64,000 nucleotides of DNA from JAIVJM01 sp963816985. GTDB taxonomy: Bacteria; Acidobacteriota; Blastocatellia; Pyrinomonadales; Pyrinomonadaceae. The position numbers and the translations under genes were made by a program. Below the pieces are notes generated by a model. That model was given only the letters and a program-made list of their open reading frames with translations, ran no database searches and was not told where the DNA came from. Position 1 is the stretch's first letter; each line of letters starts with the position of its first letter. The DNA is taken from positions 930,001 to 994,000 of the forward strand of contig CAWFMF010000004.1 in the NCBI GenBank assembly GCA_963816985.1. Reading direction: 5' to 3'. This document shows positions 1 through 11,600 of the stretch, piece after piece.

Positions 1-1
1 C

Positions 2-148
2 GGGGAAGCGTTCTACGGGTTCCCCACCGGGACGCGTCTCATTCACCTGCACGTCGAGCCGCTCCACGACCTGCGACTGCAACTCTACGCTGTCAGAGTT
101 GACGGAAGGCTCAGAATTCTGGCCGCGTTCCCCGTGCTCGGCGACTAG
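2..148 (+). CDS. C-terminal end of an unknown protein (partial)
   Basis: An open frame enters from the left edge and stops at TAG 146-148, giving 48 residues that end in FPVLGD. It is the only plus-strand frame running into the strong hairpin at 160-211, which fits a gene end followed by a terminator. I do not recognise the fragment: it has alternating hydrophobic and charged residues with no visible motif, and the N-terminus lies outside the window. Confidence 0.5.
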   Translation, partial: GEAFYGFPTGTRLIHLHVEPLHDLRLQLYAVRVDGRLRILAAFPVLGD

Positions 149-159
149 ACACACGAACT

Positions 160-211
160 AAAGGCGGAAGGCGGCGAAGACCTATGTTGGTCTTCACCGC
201 CTTCCGCCTTT
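160..211. terminator. Bidirectional hairpin terminator between convergent genes
   Basis: Two 23-base arms (160-182 and 189-211) pair almost perfectly around a 6-base loop, with one mismatch. The left arm starts AAAGGCGGAAGGCGG and the right arm ends CCGCCTTT, so each strand finishes in a short T run. It lies between the partial plus-strand gene and the minus-strand pckA, which converge. The arms repeat the unit AAGGCGG, so this also belongs to the 7-nt hairpin class seen through the window. Confidence 0.7.
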
Positions 212-229
212 CCGTGTAAAGCTTCTCTC

Positions 230-1853
<1,624 letters not shown>

Positions 1854-1871
1854 ACTCGCTCCTCAATTAAT

Positions 1872-1957
1872 AACGTGACGGGTAAACCGTGACGGGTGAC
1901 AGGAAAGAAAATGCTTTTCTCTTGTCACGGTTTACGGTTCACGGTTCACGGCTTTTC
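1872..1957. repeat. Heptad-unit palindromic repeat, family A, copy 1
   Basis: The left arm reads in 7-base steps GTGACGG GTAAACC. The right arm answers with GTCACGG, GTTTACG and repeated GTTCACG, ending in CGGCTTTT. The arms fold into a long imperfect hairpin directly upstream of the pckA start. Related copies lie at 16814-16899 and 30831-30916. The T run on the plus side could terminate transcription, but no plus-strand gene ends here. Confidence 0.8.
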
Positions 1958-2096
1958 TTTGTTTGCCTCCCGAACTAAACGGGGGCCAATGTAGATGAGG
2001 AGCGCTCAGGCGGACGCTGCTTTCGCGTGCGTGTCCGTCCGAAGGCGCTCCCGCTCGACCGGATAAGACTTTTTGACCCCTGGGTGACGAAACTGT

Positions 2097-2339
2097 TTAC
2101 GGCTGCGCGTGGCTGCCGCGCTGTTCGGCCAGCTCGCGCAGGGCGACCGACATGTCGCGCGCGGCCCGCTCCAGACGGTCGGCGCACGCTTCGAGTTCTT
2201 CCACGGCGTCGGGCGACTGGATCGTGACGGCGGCCAGCGCGTCTTCCATCTGCGAAGTTAAACGTTCGGCTGCCGTCTGCACTTCCTGCTCGGCGCGCGA
2301 CAGTTGTCTGGGGGTCTGAGTGCTGCTTTTACTGCTCAC
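2097..2339 (-). CDS. Small predicted coiled-coil protein
   Basis: 80 residues with a GTG start at 2339. From about residue 14 to 74 the sequence is almost all Ala, Glu, Leu, Arg, Gln and Asp in a helix-forming pattern (LSRAEQEVQTAAERL, EELEACADRLERAARD), consistent with one or two coiled-coil helices. There is no signal peptide, membrane segment or cysteine pair. It stands alone between pckA and the hairpin at 2506-2667, and no clear ribosome site was seen. I do not recognise a family; a cytosolic helical adaptor would fit. Confidence 0.6.
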   Translation of the reverse strand: MSSKSSTQTPRQLSRAEQEVQTAAERLTSQMEDALAAVTIQSPDAVEELEACADRLERAARDMSVALRELAEQRGSHAQP

Positions 2340-2505
2340 AAGAAAATCAACCGGCTTGTCAGAATAGAGAAAATTTTTCGCCGAGTCCGCGAACGCTGCG
2401 CCCCCGTCTACAAATATGTCGGGGATAAATGTCTACCGTTGGGCGTGGCGGTTTAGTTGAAACGGCACTTTATCATCAACCCGCGCGCCTGCACAAACGG
2501 CGACA

Positions 2506-2667
2506 AGGCGGAAGCCCGACCGTGAGGGAGGGCGCAGGCGAAAGTCAGAAGTCAGAACGATGAACGATGAACTAAAAACAACTGCCTTCTGTCTTTCAGT
2601 TCAGCGTTCCGCGTTCTGACTTCAGCGTTTCCTCTGCGCCCTCCCTCACGGTCGGGCTTCCGCCTCT
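2506..2667. repeat. Nested double hairpin: outer 31-bp arms enclosing a second palindrome
   Basis: This fills most of the 333-base gap 2340-2672; the rest (2340-2505) shows nothing recognisable. The outer arms (2506-2536 and 2636-2666) are a perfect inverted repeat containing GGCGGAAGCCCGACCGTGAG. Inside lies a second, imperfect palindrome (about 2541-2632) with AAGTCAGAACG on the left and CGTTCTGACTT on the right. The inner sequence is the same family as the hairpin at 59472-59548. The two concentric palindromes look like one repeat placed in the loop of another. Confidence 0.8.
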
Positions 2668-2672
2668 GTTCT

Positions 2673-5600
2673 TCAACCGCTCCGCAACGCCCACGTGAGA
2701 GCCCAGAGCAGGACGGTGAGCACGCCGTGCGTGAGGAAGTTGAGGGCGAGGGCGGCGCGGCCCCTTCGGTCGAGGACGGTTTGCCAGAGCACCTGCCACG
2801 CGCCGCGCACGCCTGCGCCCGCGCGCGCGCCGAAGGTGTAGGGCTCGTGCGCGGCGAAAGAAGAGGTGGGCCGGGGCATGACGTTCGGCGTCCGGGGAGT
2901 TTTACGCGCGAAGTGCGCGAGCAGTCTGAGGAGCAGAGCGCGCGAGCGGCGCGTCGCGCGCCAGACGAGGAGCAGCGCGGCGAAGGAGAGGAGCGCGAGC
3001 GACCAGCGGCGCAGACGCCCGCCCGCCACCTCGCCGAAGAGCGACCAGCCGTCAACGGCGATTGTTTCGGCGCGCTTCATCTTCCGCCGCACGCGCTCCG
3101 CCCCGTTCAAGGTTTTCGGCCTGGGCGCTTCGGCCCAGCCGGGGCCGCCGTTGACCGTCCGCGTCGAGGGCTCCCAGCCGGACGTGCCGCGCGGCAGTTG
3201 ATAGCGCGGGTACTCGCGCCTCACGTCCTCGTAGGTGACGAGGCGCTCGCCGGGGTGGAGACCCTGACTGTACTGTTCGGGCCAGTACCACTGGAACCCG
3301 ACGAGGCGGTCGTGGATGACGGCGGAGGTGTAGAGCGCGTCGCGCGCCGCGCGCGTTTGTGGGTAGAGCCGCACGACTTCGAGATAGGCTTTGAGGGCAC
3401 GCACTAAGGGCTCGTGCTCCTCCATGTACCGGTGCATCAACTGCGCCTCGCCCGGCGCGCGCAGCTTCTGGTCGTAGAGGAAGGAGACGCCGCGCAGGCC
3501 GTGCCACGCCGCCGGGTTGTAGAAGGCCAGCTCGCTCGCCTCGTAGTAATAACTGGCGAGCTGGTAGACGGCTTCCGCCTTCGCCTCATCGCCGTAGGCG
3601 AGCTTCGCACGGTCTTCGAGCTGCTCGATCTCCTCCATCGTCTTCAAGTCGCGCATCACCCAGCGCGTGAGCACCTCGGCCTTGTCCTCCCCTTCGGGCT
3701 CCTTCGGGTCGGAGCAGGGGCGCACGTTGCGGGGCCAGACGCCCGCGCAGCCGTCTTCGTACCAGCGCCGCCGGATGCCGAGCGCGTCGGGGCGCACCTT
3801 CGAGTAGGAGTTGCGCGCGCGCTCGAAGCGGTGGTCGCGCATCTGGCGCACGCCGAGCGAGTAGTAGAGCATGTCGCGCTGCGGGATGTCGGGGCGGCGC
3901 GAGACGAAGGCTTCGAGCTGTTCGGTCGTCATCAAAACGTCCACGAAGTAGGCCACGTCGCTCGCGTAGCCGAGCGCGAGGTACTGTTCGAGTGCGCCTT
4001 CGAGGTCGCCTGAGTCCTCCGCCGTAATCGCCAACAGGCGGCGCGCGCCCTCGGTCAAATCGCCCGCCGGGAACTCCTCGACGAGCGCGCCGAGAGTCCG
4101 CCGCGCCGAGGCGTATTGGCGCAGACGCTGCTCGGCCACCCCCTTGACCCACATCGCCGAGGCGCGCTCGTCGCCCGCGACGCCCGCCGAGAGGGCGCGG
4201 CGCGAGAGTTCGTGCGCGGCCTTCGCGTCGCCGAGTTCGAGCTGGACTTGCGCGAGCCGGAGGGCGAAGCCGCCGCCGACCAACGCGCCCGCGCGGCTCC
4301 GCATCATCCGCGCGGCGAACGCGGCGACGCGCGCCAGAGACTGTTTCTCTTCCTCGCCGCGCCGCCTCTCGCGCTCCTTCTCCTCCCACTCGTAATAACG
4401 GTCGGAGTGCCCCATGCCGTCCCCGTCACTGTCATAGCGGTAAGGGTTCGAGTCTTCTGAGATTTCGATGTCAGTGCTCGCGGGCAGGGCGTAGTTGTAG
4501 ATTTCGTGATAGGCGTAGGTGAGCGCCACGCGCGGCTCGGCGGCGAGCAGCGTTTCGAGCCGCTCCATCTCGGACTCCGAAGCCTTGCCGCGCGTGAGCC
4601 AGAGAGAGGTGTGGCCTTCGGCGCGCGCCGCCGCGTCGCGCTCGTCGGCGAGCAGACGGTAATACTCGGCGAGCCCCTCCGCCGTCTCGCCGACCTGAAT
4701 GTGGAGGTAGCCGAGCCAGCCGCGCGCGTCCGTCGCGAAGCGGCCTCGCGGGTACTCCGCGAGCAGTCGGCGGAAGGAGGCGAAGGCCGCGCGCCACGCG
4801 TCGTCGCGCCATTCGGCTTGAGCGTCTTCGGGGTCGGCGTACTCGCCCGTGTAGCTCTTGCTCTGCTTGAGATTCAGAAGCCCGGCCATGTAGAGCGCGG
4901 CCTCGCGCTTCCGGCTCTTCGGGTAACGCGCGACCAACTGCGCGAAGGCTTCGGCGGCCTCCGCCAACTTCTCCTCGCGGTAGAGCACGGCGGCGCTCAG
5001 GTAAGCGACGTTATCTTCGAGGCTCGCGTGGCGCGGAACCTGTGCGAGCAGGCGGCGCACCTCGTCAGCCGTCGAGGGCTTGGCTTCCGTTGATGAAGGC
5101 CCGTCCCCCTCGCCGTCAGTCTGCTCTGCCCCGCCCGCGTCTTCGGCGTCAACGCTCGCGGACGAGTCATCCGGCGTCTTGCTTCTCTCGCCGAGCATCC
5201 ACGCATCATAGGCGTGACGCGCCGAGAAGTAAGCGACCACGGCATCCTTGCCCGCGCCGCGTTCGAGCGCCGCGAGAGCTTCGCGCCGGTCTTCGGCGGA
5301 GTTGATGCGGGCCTGCGTGCAACCGCTCAACGCGCGGGCGTAGAATTCGCTGCAATCATCGTCGCCGGAGCGCGCGAGGTACGCGCCCAGAAGCTCGCGC
5401 GCGCGCGCGAGGTCGTCTGCCTTCGCCGCCTCGTCCGCGCGCGACCAGAGCGCGTCCACCTCCGCCCTCAACTGTCCCCGGCGCACGCGCTGCTTCTCCC
5501 ATTCCCCCTCTTCGTAGTACGGGTCATCGTCCCTCGTCTTCTCGCGCGCGCTGAAGGGCAGCGGCGGGAGGCGGCTGAAATCATCCTCGTCGAGACTGGC

Positions 5601-5786
5601 GTTGAAGCGCACCGAGTGCGAAGTCCCCTCCCAGCCGCAGCCGATGGCGACGCCCGCGCCGATGACGAAGAGCGCCAGCGCGACGAGCAACGAAGCGCCC
5701 GCGCGTCGCCGGAGATTCAATGCCCGGAGAGAGCTTCGAGCCTTGAGGATGCGCCGCCTGATGCGCGCGTGAACCGTGTTCTTCAT
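2673..5786 (-). CDS. Large TPR-repeat envelope protein, partner of the DUF3142 protein
   Basis: About 1037 residues counted from the ATG at 5786, chosen because it overlaps the upstream stop in an ATGA junction; the open frame extends further upstream without a natural start. A basic N-terminus leads into a membrane or signal segment (SLLVALALFVIGAGVAIGCG) near residue 35. Several tetratricopeptide-like helical pairs follow, rich in Ala, Leu and Tyr spacing (ALYMAGLLNLKQ, AYHEIYNYALPA, VYQLASYYYEA). A second hydrophobic segment (LALLSFAALLLVWRA) and a final one (LNFLTHGVLTVLLWALTWAL) suggest the C-terminal region is also membrane-bound. TPR proteins serve as protein-binding scaffolds; the partner is unknown. 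It is probably co-translated with the DUF3142 gene. Confidence 0.75.
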   Translation of the reverse strand: MKNTVHARIRRRILKARSSLRALNLRRRAGASLLVALALFVIGAGVAIGCGWEGTSHSVRFNASLDEDDFSRLPPLPFSAREKTRDDDPYYEEGEWEKQRVRRGQLRAEVDALWSRADEAAKADDLARARELLGAYLARSGDDDCSEFYARALSGCTQARINSAEDRREALAALERGAGKDAVVAYFSARHAYDAWMLGERSKTPDDSSASVDAEDAGGAEQTDGEGDGPSSTEAKPSTADEVRRLLAQVPRHASLEDNVAYLSAAVLYREEKLAEAAEAFAQLVARYPKSRKREAALYMAGLLNLKQSKSYTGEYADPEDAQAEWRDDAWRAAFASFRRLLAEYPRGRFATDARGWLGYLHIQVGETAEGLAEYYRLLADERDAAARAEGHTSLWLTRGKASESEMERLETLLAAEPRVALTYAYHEIYNYALPASTDIEISEDSNPYRYDSDGDGMGHSDRYYEWEEKERERRRGEEEKQSLARVAAFAARMMRSRAGALVGGGFALRLAQVQLELGDAKAAHELSRRALSAGVAGDERASAMWVKGVAEQRLRQYASARRTLGALVEEFPAGDLTEGARRLLAITAEDSGDLEGALEQYLALGYASDVAYFVDVLMTTEQLEAFVSRRPDIPQRDMLYYSLGVRQMRDHRFERARNSYSKVRPDALGIRRRWYEDGCAGVWPRNVRPCSDPKEPEGEDKAEVLTRWVMRDLKTMEEIEQLEDRAKLAYGDEAKAEAVYQLASYYYEASELAFYNPAAWHGLRGVSFLYDQKLRAPGEAQLMHRYMEEHEPLVRALKAYLEVVRLYPQTRAARDALYTSAVIHDRLVGFQWYWPEQYSQGLHPGERLVTYEDVRREYPRYQLPRGTSGWEPSTRTVNGGPGWAEAPRPKTLNGAERVRRKMKRAETIAVDGWSLFGEVAGGRLRRWSLALLSFAALLLVWRATRRSRALLLRLLAHFARKTPRTPNVMPRPTSSFAAHEPYTFGARAGAGVRGAWQVLWQTVLDRRGRAALALNFLTHGVLTVLLWALTWALRSG

Positions 5787-7423
5787 CGCCCGTCCGCCTT
5801 TGCCTTGAGACTCTCCGTCCGCTCCCACACGCGCCCGTCGTCGGCCCGCACGGAGACGCTTGCCGCGAGCCCTTCGGGCGGGTCGCCCTCGAAGCTCAAC
5901 CCGACGCGCGCGCGCGCGCCGCTCGCCCACACGCGCGCCTTCAGACGCACCGCGCTCGCCCGCGCCGGGGCGCAGGGTCGCAGGAAGTTTTCCGACGCGT
6001 CGCCGCGCGCCTTTCCATAAACGTCCGACTCGGCAGCGGGCGCGCAGAGAGTCTCGACGGAATCGAAGCCTTCGACGCTCGACACGCCGCGCACGCTCCC
6101 GCGCGGGACGCGCACGGTAACGACGAGCGCGTCTTCGCCGAAGAGCGCGCCCGCCGCGCCCTCGTTCGCCGCCGTGAGCAACAGTTGGTTAGTAGACTCC
6201 GACGATGCAGCCGCCGCGCCTTCCCCGCTCGACACTTCGACGCCGAGGCGAGTCCGCACGCCCGCCTCAACGTCTCTGAGCGCGGCGGCGAGCTGAACGA
6301 GGTTGAGCGTCGTCTTGTCGCCGCGCGTCGGCAGCCGGAAGAGACAGATGCCGAGCAGCTTTTCGCCCGCCAACCGGCGTACCCCCCGGACGCCCGCGCG
6401 CAACGATTCGCTGCTCGGCAAGTCGAGGACGAGATGCTCGCCCGCGCGCACCGCGACGCCCTCGACCGACGCGTCCTCGCGCGCCCGGAAGACGTAGCGC
6501 CACTCGCTCGCGTGAGGCATCTCAGACGAGCCTTCAACATCCGCCCCGCGCGGCTCGAACGCGCGCCGCTCGACCAGCTCAAGGCTCCGCTCCGCCGCCA
6601 CGCGCGCCGGGTCTAAGTCGCCGTGCAGAGACAGGAGCTTCCCCTTCGGCGAATACAAAAGCGCGTAGCCGTAAGTCGCGAGCCCCGCGTAGAAAGGTTT
6701 TCCTAAGGCGCGTGCGCGCCCGACCTCGCGCTCGATGAAGCGCGGCGAGGCGATGGCGACGGCCCTCTCCAAAGTCGCCGGTATCTCCGCCCCGTAAAAC
6801 TGCGGCGACCAGAAATCAACCGCTTCGAGCGCGCGCCCCAACTCCTCCGAGTCCATCCAAGTCGTTAAGCCCGTCACCGAGAGCTTCACTTCTCGCGGCA
6901 CCCTTGCGCGCACCTCACGCAGCACCCGCCCGTAACGCGCGAGCAGCCGCGTCGGCACGTCCAAATCCAACTGAAGCCCTCTGACCTCAACGCCGTCGCG
7001 CCGCGCACGCTCCGCGTCTCCGCGAAACGTCTCGACGAAGGCGGCGGCGAGACTCTTCTCTTCGACACTCTCGAACGCCTTGAGCAGCGAGCGCGTGCCG
7101 TTGTAGACGAGGTGCAGCTCGACGCGCGCCGGGAACTTCCCTTCGACGGCGCGGATGCGGCCCACACGCCCCGCCTCGTAATCGAGCTGCCCCGCGCGCA
7201 GGAACAGAGCGTGCGCGCCCGTCTCCTTGAAGGCCCGCGCCACCTCATCGTCCGAAGGCGTCTCGTTCCGCCACGCCCAGAACGCGACCGGCGCTTCGCC
7301 CGGCGACCAGATGCGAGGGCTCCGCGTCCAACGCCACGCCGCCGAAGCGAACGAAGCGGCGAGCACCAGACCTACGCCCGCCGCCAACTTCAACGCCCCG
7401 CGCCTGTGCCTGAAGCTTCTCAT
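5783..7423 (-). CDS. DUF3142 domain protein, exported
   Basis: 546 residues from ATG 7423, preceded by GGGGAGGATTG, a good ribosome site; a TTG one codon upstream is less likely. The basic N-terminus and hydrophobic run LAAGVGLVLAASFASAAW form a signal peptide or anchor. The DUF3142 region covers roughly residues 45-290, with the typical elements FWAWRNE, LQLDLDVPTRLL, a conserved KLSVTGLTTWMD and FWSPQFYG, a TIM-barrel-like glycoside-hydrolase layout. The C-terminal 200 residues are unrecognised beta-rich sequence. The stop overlaps the start of the TPR gene by 4 bases. No function is established for DUF3142; an envelope sugar-binding or hydrolytic role is speculation. Confidence 0.8.
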   Translation of the reverse strand: MRSFRHRRGALKLAAGVGLVLAASFASAAWRWTRSPRIWSPGEAPVAFWAWRNETPSDDEVARAFKETGAHALFLRAGQLDYEAGRVGRIRAVEGKFPARVELHLVYNGTRSLLKAFESVEEKSLAAAFVETFRGDAERARRDGVEVRGLQLDLDVPTRLLARYGRVLREVRARVPREVKLSVTGLTTWMDSEELGRALEAVDFWSPQFYGAEIPATLERAVAIASPRFIEREVGRARALGKPFYAGLATYGYALLYSPKGKLLSLHGDLDPARVAAERSLELVERRAFEPRGADVEGSSEMPHASEWRYVFRAREDASVEGVAVRAGEHLVLDLPSSESLRAGVRGVRRLAGEKLLGICLFRLPTRGDKTTLNLVQLAAALRDVEAGVRTRLGVEVSSGEGAAAASSESTNQLLLTAANEGAAGALFGEDALVVTVRVPRGSVRGVSSVEGFDSVETLCAPAAESDVYGKARGDASENFLRPCAPARASAVRLKARVWASGARARVGLSFEGDPPEGLAASVSVRADDGRVWERTESLKAKADGR

Positions 7424-7776
7424 CAATCCTCCCCGCTCCCGTGCGGGGCGCGCCCCTCCCCAGACGCGCGCCCCGCAACCCGCGAGCAGCGGCGGCCTTC
7501 ACTCGCGTCGGCCAACGAGTTCTGCCGCCACGCCGGGATTATCTTCAAACGCCGTCGGCGCGGCGACGCGGACGCCAACAGTCCACACGCGCAGCCGCAC
7601 GCCTCACGCGGACGTGTCTTTCCCAACACACGTTTCTGTGGCTAACCACATTGGCAAAACGGAGTTCAAGGGCTAGACCTTAAGCGTCGGAGTTCTGCTA
7701 GAATCGTCGCGTCGCCGAACCCAACTCGCCGAACACGAGACCGACACCTGATACCCGACATCCGTCACCTGTTCTT
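7424..7776. other. Divergent intergenic region upstream of the response regulator and DUF3142 genes
   Basis: No gene is visible in these 353 bases. The side near 7424 holds the ribosome site of the DUF3142 gene. On the plus strand TTGGCA at 7651-7656 is followed after 17 bases by TAGACC, and TAGAAT lies at 7699-7704. Either could be part of a promoter for the response regulator, but neither is a strong match. GC-rich inverted segments around 7430-7475 may pair weakly. Confidence 0.3.
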
Positions 7777-8532
7777 ATGTCCATCCTGATTGCCGAAGAC
7801 AACGTGGCGCAGCGGCGTTACCTGCGCGAGCTTCTGGAGCGCGAGTTCGCCGCGCACGCCCCCGTGCTCGAAGCGGCGGACGGCGAGGAGGCTTTGCAGA
7901 TTGCTTTGAAGGAGAGGCCCGGCCTCTGCGTCTTCGACATCCAGATGCCGAAGCTTTCGGGCGTCAAGGCGGCGCGCGCCGTGTGGCGCGAGTTCCCGGC
8001 GGCACGCATCATCTTCTGGACGCAGTTCCCGCACGAGATTTACATCAACGAGATTCGCAAGATCATCCGCGCGGTCGAGCCGCCGCCCGCCTACGGCTTC
8101 ATCCACAAGAACAACCCCGAATCGCGCTTCCTCCGCTTCGTCGCCGCAGTCCTCGAAGACGGGGCCGACATGATTGACCCGGCCTTCAAAGACTCCTTCA
8201 AACGACCGCTGCTCACCGAGTTCGAGGCCGAGGCGCTCTATTACCTCGCGCTCGGACTCTCGAACTGGGCGATTGCCCGCAAGTGCTCACTCTCCTTGCG
8301 CGGCGTCGAGAGCCGCCTCGCCACGCTCTACGAAAAGCTCTTCATCTCGACACCCGAAGGCACGCCGCACGAGGCTTACGACAAACTCGCCTACAACATG
8401 CGGACGCGCGCCTTCTTCGAGGCGCTCAGGCGCGGACTCCTCAACAGCGACGAGCTTGAGAAGGCCGCCGTCGAGCTCGACGTGTGGATCGAGCGCGACC
8501 GCAAAAGATTCCTCGACGAGCCGAAGCCGTGA
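7777..8532 (+). CDS. Response regulator, receiver plus LuxR/NarL-type DNA-binding domain
   Basis: 251 residues. The receiver domain (about 1-130) has the acidic pair E7/D8, the phosphoacceptor D54 in CVFDIQMP, T82 and K111. The output region (about 150-200) begins LTEFEAEALYYLALGLSNWAIAR, matching the LuxR/NarL helix-turn-helix in which the regulator binds DNA as a dimer. The tail of 50 residues is unusual in length and helical. The next gene encodes a histidine kinase whose reading frame begins within or directly after this one, so they very likely form a cognate two-component pair. Phosphotransfer from that kinase would switch DNA binding. Confidence 0.9.
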   Translation: MSILIAEDNVAQRRYLRELLEREFAAHAPVLEAADGEEALQIALKERPGLCVFDIQMPKLSGVKAARAVWREFPAARIIFWTQFPHEIYINEIRKIIRAVEPPPAYGFIHKNNPESRFLRFVAAVLEDGADMIDPAFKDSFKRPLLTEFEAEALYYLALGLSNWAIARKCSLSLRGVESRLATLYEKLFISTPEGTPHEAYDKLAYNMRTRAFFEALRRGLLNSDELEKAAVELDVWIERDRKRFLDEPKP

Positions 8533-8651
8533 AGGGAAGGCAAAAGGAAACAGGTCAAAGGCAAAAGTTGCAGGGCACGCCCGTCCGCGTGAAACTCGCC
8601 CTGCTCCTTCTGTCTTTCACCTTTTGCCTTTTGCCTTTTGCCTTTTACCTT
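8533..8651. repeat. Heptad-unit palindromic repeat, family C, copy 1 (overlaps a coding region)
   Basis: The left arm (8534-8575) is made of units like AAGGCAA, AAGGAAA, AAAGGCAAAAG. The right arm (about 8609-8650) repeats TTTGCCT three times and ends TTTTACC. The arms are complementary and related to the hairpin at 14277-14354. The right arm lies inside the start of the histidine kinase gene and encodes part of its signal peptide. Confidence 0.75.
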
Positions 8652-11600
8652 CCTGACGCCTTCTCTCAGTCGCAGCCCTCCACTCTCCACCAGTGGGGCG
8701 CGGTGACGCTCTTCCACGGGCTGCCTTCGGACATGGTGCGGGCCATCGCGCAGGACGCGGAGGGCGTGATGTGGTTCGGGACGGACGCGGGGCTCGCGCG
8801 CTACGACGGGCGGCGGACGCAGACCGTGACGGACGAAGGGCTCGCCGGGCGGCGCGTGCTCGCCGTCCGAGTCGGCCCCGGCGGCGAATTGTGGGTCGGC
8901 ACCGACGGCGGCGCATTCGTCCGCACAAGCGGCGACGGCGCGCAGTTCCGCGCGCTCTCCGAGACGAAGGGCAAGGCCGTCACGGCCATCAACACGCCTA
9001 TGCCGGGCCGCGCGCTCTTGGCGACGGGCGACGGTCTGATTTTCGTCTGCCGGAAGAATTCGGATGAGATCATTCGCCGTGCGCCCTCTACTCGCCGAGC
9101 CCGTGACCGCCGCCGGGAAGCCGCAGCCGCTCTGGCTCACTTCACTCGCCTTCACAGGCGACACTCTGATCGTCGGGACGCGCGGGCGCGGACTGCTCTG
9201 GCGGTCACGCCCGAAGGCACTCTTAAAGAAGTCGCTGGCCGACCGCGCGCCTTCTTCGTCGAGTCGCTCGCCGAAGACGCGCAAGGCGGCGTCCGTCTCG
9301 GCGCGCAGACCTCGGCGGGCGACAGCGGCTTCTACAAAATCGAGGGCTCGGCGCAGCCGCAGCAGTTGCGCACGGTCAAACTCTCAGGCGCGGAGACGGG
9401 CACGGTCTCGGCTCTCGCGCGCACAAAGGGCGGCGACCTCTACGCGGGCACGGACGGCCACGGCGTCTTCCTCTACCGTGGCGAGCAGGTCTTCGAGCAT
9501 TTTACTTTCGCGGGCACGGCGGGGGGCCTGCGCTCCGACCGCGTGAGCGCCGTCTTCGTTGACCGTGAGGGCGTCGTCTGGTTCGGCACCAATCGGGGCG
9601 TCTGCCGCTTCGACCCGCAGGGCGTGCGCGTCGAAAAACTCTCCGAAGACACCGAGAGCAACTTCGTCCGCTCGCTCTTCAGGACGCGCACGGGCCGCCT
9701 CCTCGTCGGCACGAACCGGGGCCTCTTCGTCCGCGACGAACGGGAGCGCGCGTGGCGCGAGGTCGAAGAGGTCGCGGGCAAGACCGTCTACGCGCTCGCC
9801 GAAGACCCGCGCGGCAACCTCCTCGTCGGCACGGCCAGCGGCCTCTACGTCGGCTTGCAGGCGGACGGCGCGCGCCCGCCCAACGCCCCCGTCCGCCTCG
9901 CGCCCGAAGAAGGCGCGGTTGAAGAGAAGAGTCCGAGCACCGACGACGGCGCGAACGACGAAACAGAAGTTAAGCCGAACGACGAACAGAAGAAGAGCAA
10001 GCCGAACGGCAAGGCGAATGAGAAGGCGGGCGAGAAGCCGAACGAGAAGGCGAATGAGAAGCCGAACGAGAAGACAAACGGCGCGGCTGTCGTCAAGAAG
10101 ACGGCGGAGCCCGCCGCGTCGGGGAGTGTGAGAGCGATTGCGGTGCTCGGCGGCGCGGTCTACGTCGCTTCGTTCGGGCGCGGCGTCGAGCGTTTCGACG
10201 GCCCCTCGCGCCGCACGCTCGTCTGGCCGAAGAACTCGGACGACGCGCGCGGGCGCGAAGTCGTGAGCCTCTTCGCCGAAGAGTCACGGGGCCGCCTCTG
10301 GATCGGCACGGCCAACGCGGGCGTCTTTTACTTCGACGGGCGCGAGACGAAGAGCGACGCGGCGCTCGCGCCATTCGGCGGCGCGACCGTCTGGGGCATC
10401 GGCGGCGCGGACTCGCTCGTCTGGCTCGCCACCAGCCACGGCCTCTACGCTTATCAACCTTCGTCCGCGCGCGTCACCGAAATCGCGCCGGGCGTGGACG
10501 CGCGCGCCGTCCACGCCGTCCCACAGGACGCGAAGGAAGACGGCTCAAGGCCCGCGCCGCAAGCTTGGTGCGCGACCGCCGGGGGCGGCGTCCTCAAGGT
10601 CGCGCTCGACGAGCAGTTCGGCCCCGTCAAGACTCGGCTCGACGCCGAGCAGGGCTTGCCCACCGAGAACGCCTTCGCCGTCCTCTCCTTCGATGCTAAC
10701 GAAGGCGACGGCTCTTCCGTCTTCGTCGGCACGACGCGCGGCCTCGCGCGCTACGAGCCTTCAGCCGCCGCGCCGCATTTGAAACTGACGCGCATCACGG
10801 CCTCGCGCACGCACCAGCCGGAAGAGCTGCGCGCGGGCGACGTGCTCCGGCTCGAATACCCGCAGAACAGCCTCGTCCTCGACGTGGGCGCGCAGGCGAG
10901 CCGCACCTTCCCCGAACAGTTCCAGTACGCCTTTCTGCTGCGCGACGCGCGCGGGCGAGCCATCAAACAAAAACTCTCGCACGACTCGCAGTTTCAAATC
11001 GAGGCGCTCCCCGCCGGTCGCTATCGCGTCGAGGCGCGCGCCTACACGCTCGACCTCCTGCCCTCGGACGCGCTCGCCTTCGACTTCGAGATCGCGCGCG
11101 CGCCCTTCCCGCGCACCATCGTCCTGCTCTCCGTCTCGCTCGCCGTCGCGCTCGTCGTGCTCCTCTGGACTTACCTCCAACACCGCCGCATCCGCCGCAG
11201 CCGCGAAGAGCTGCGCGACGCCAACCGTCAACTCGCCGACGCCCGCCTCCAACTCGCCAACGAGGCCGAGTCCGAGCGCCGACGCATCGCCCGCGACCTC
11301 CACGACCAGACGCTCGCAGACCTCCGAAGACTTTTGTTATTGACGGACGAGATGCAGCAGGCGGGCACAGCCGCGACCGTCTCGACCATCGCCGCGACGA
11401 ACTCAAGCGGCGTCGCCGCGCACGAAGCGAGCGACGCGGACGGCGAGGCGGGCGAGGTCGGCCCGGCGATGCTGCGCGCCGAGATTGAATCCATCTCGCA
11501 GGAGGTGCGGCGCATCTGCGAAGACCTCTCGCCTTCGGTGTTGGAGAACGTCGGTTTCGCCGCCGCGCTCGAATGGTCGCTCGCCTCCGCGCTCGCGCAC

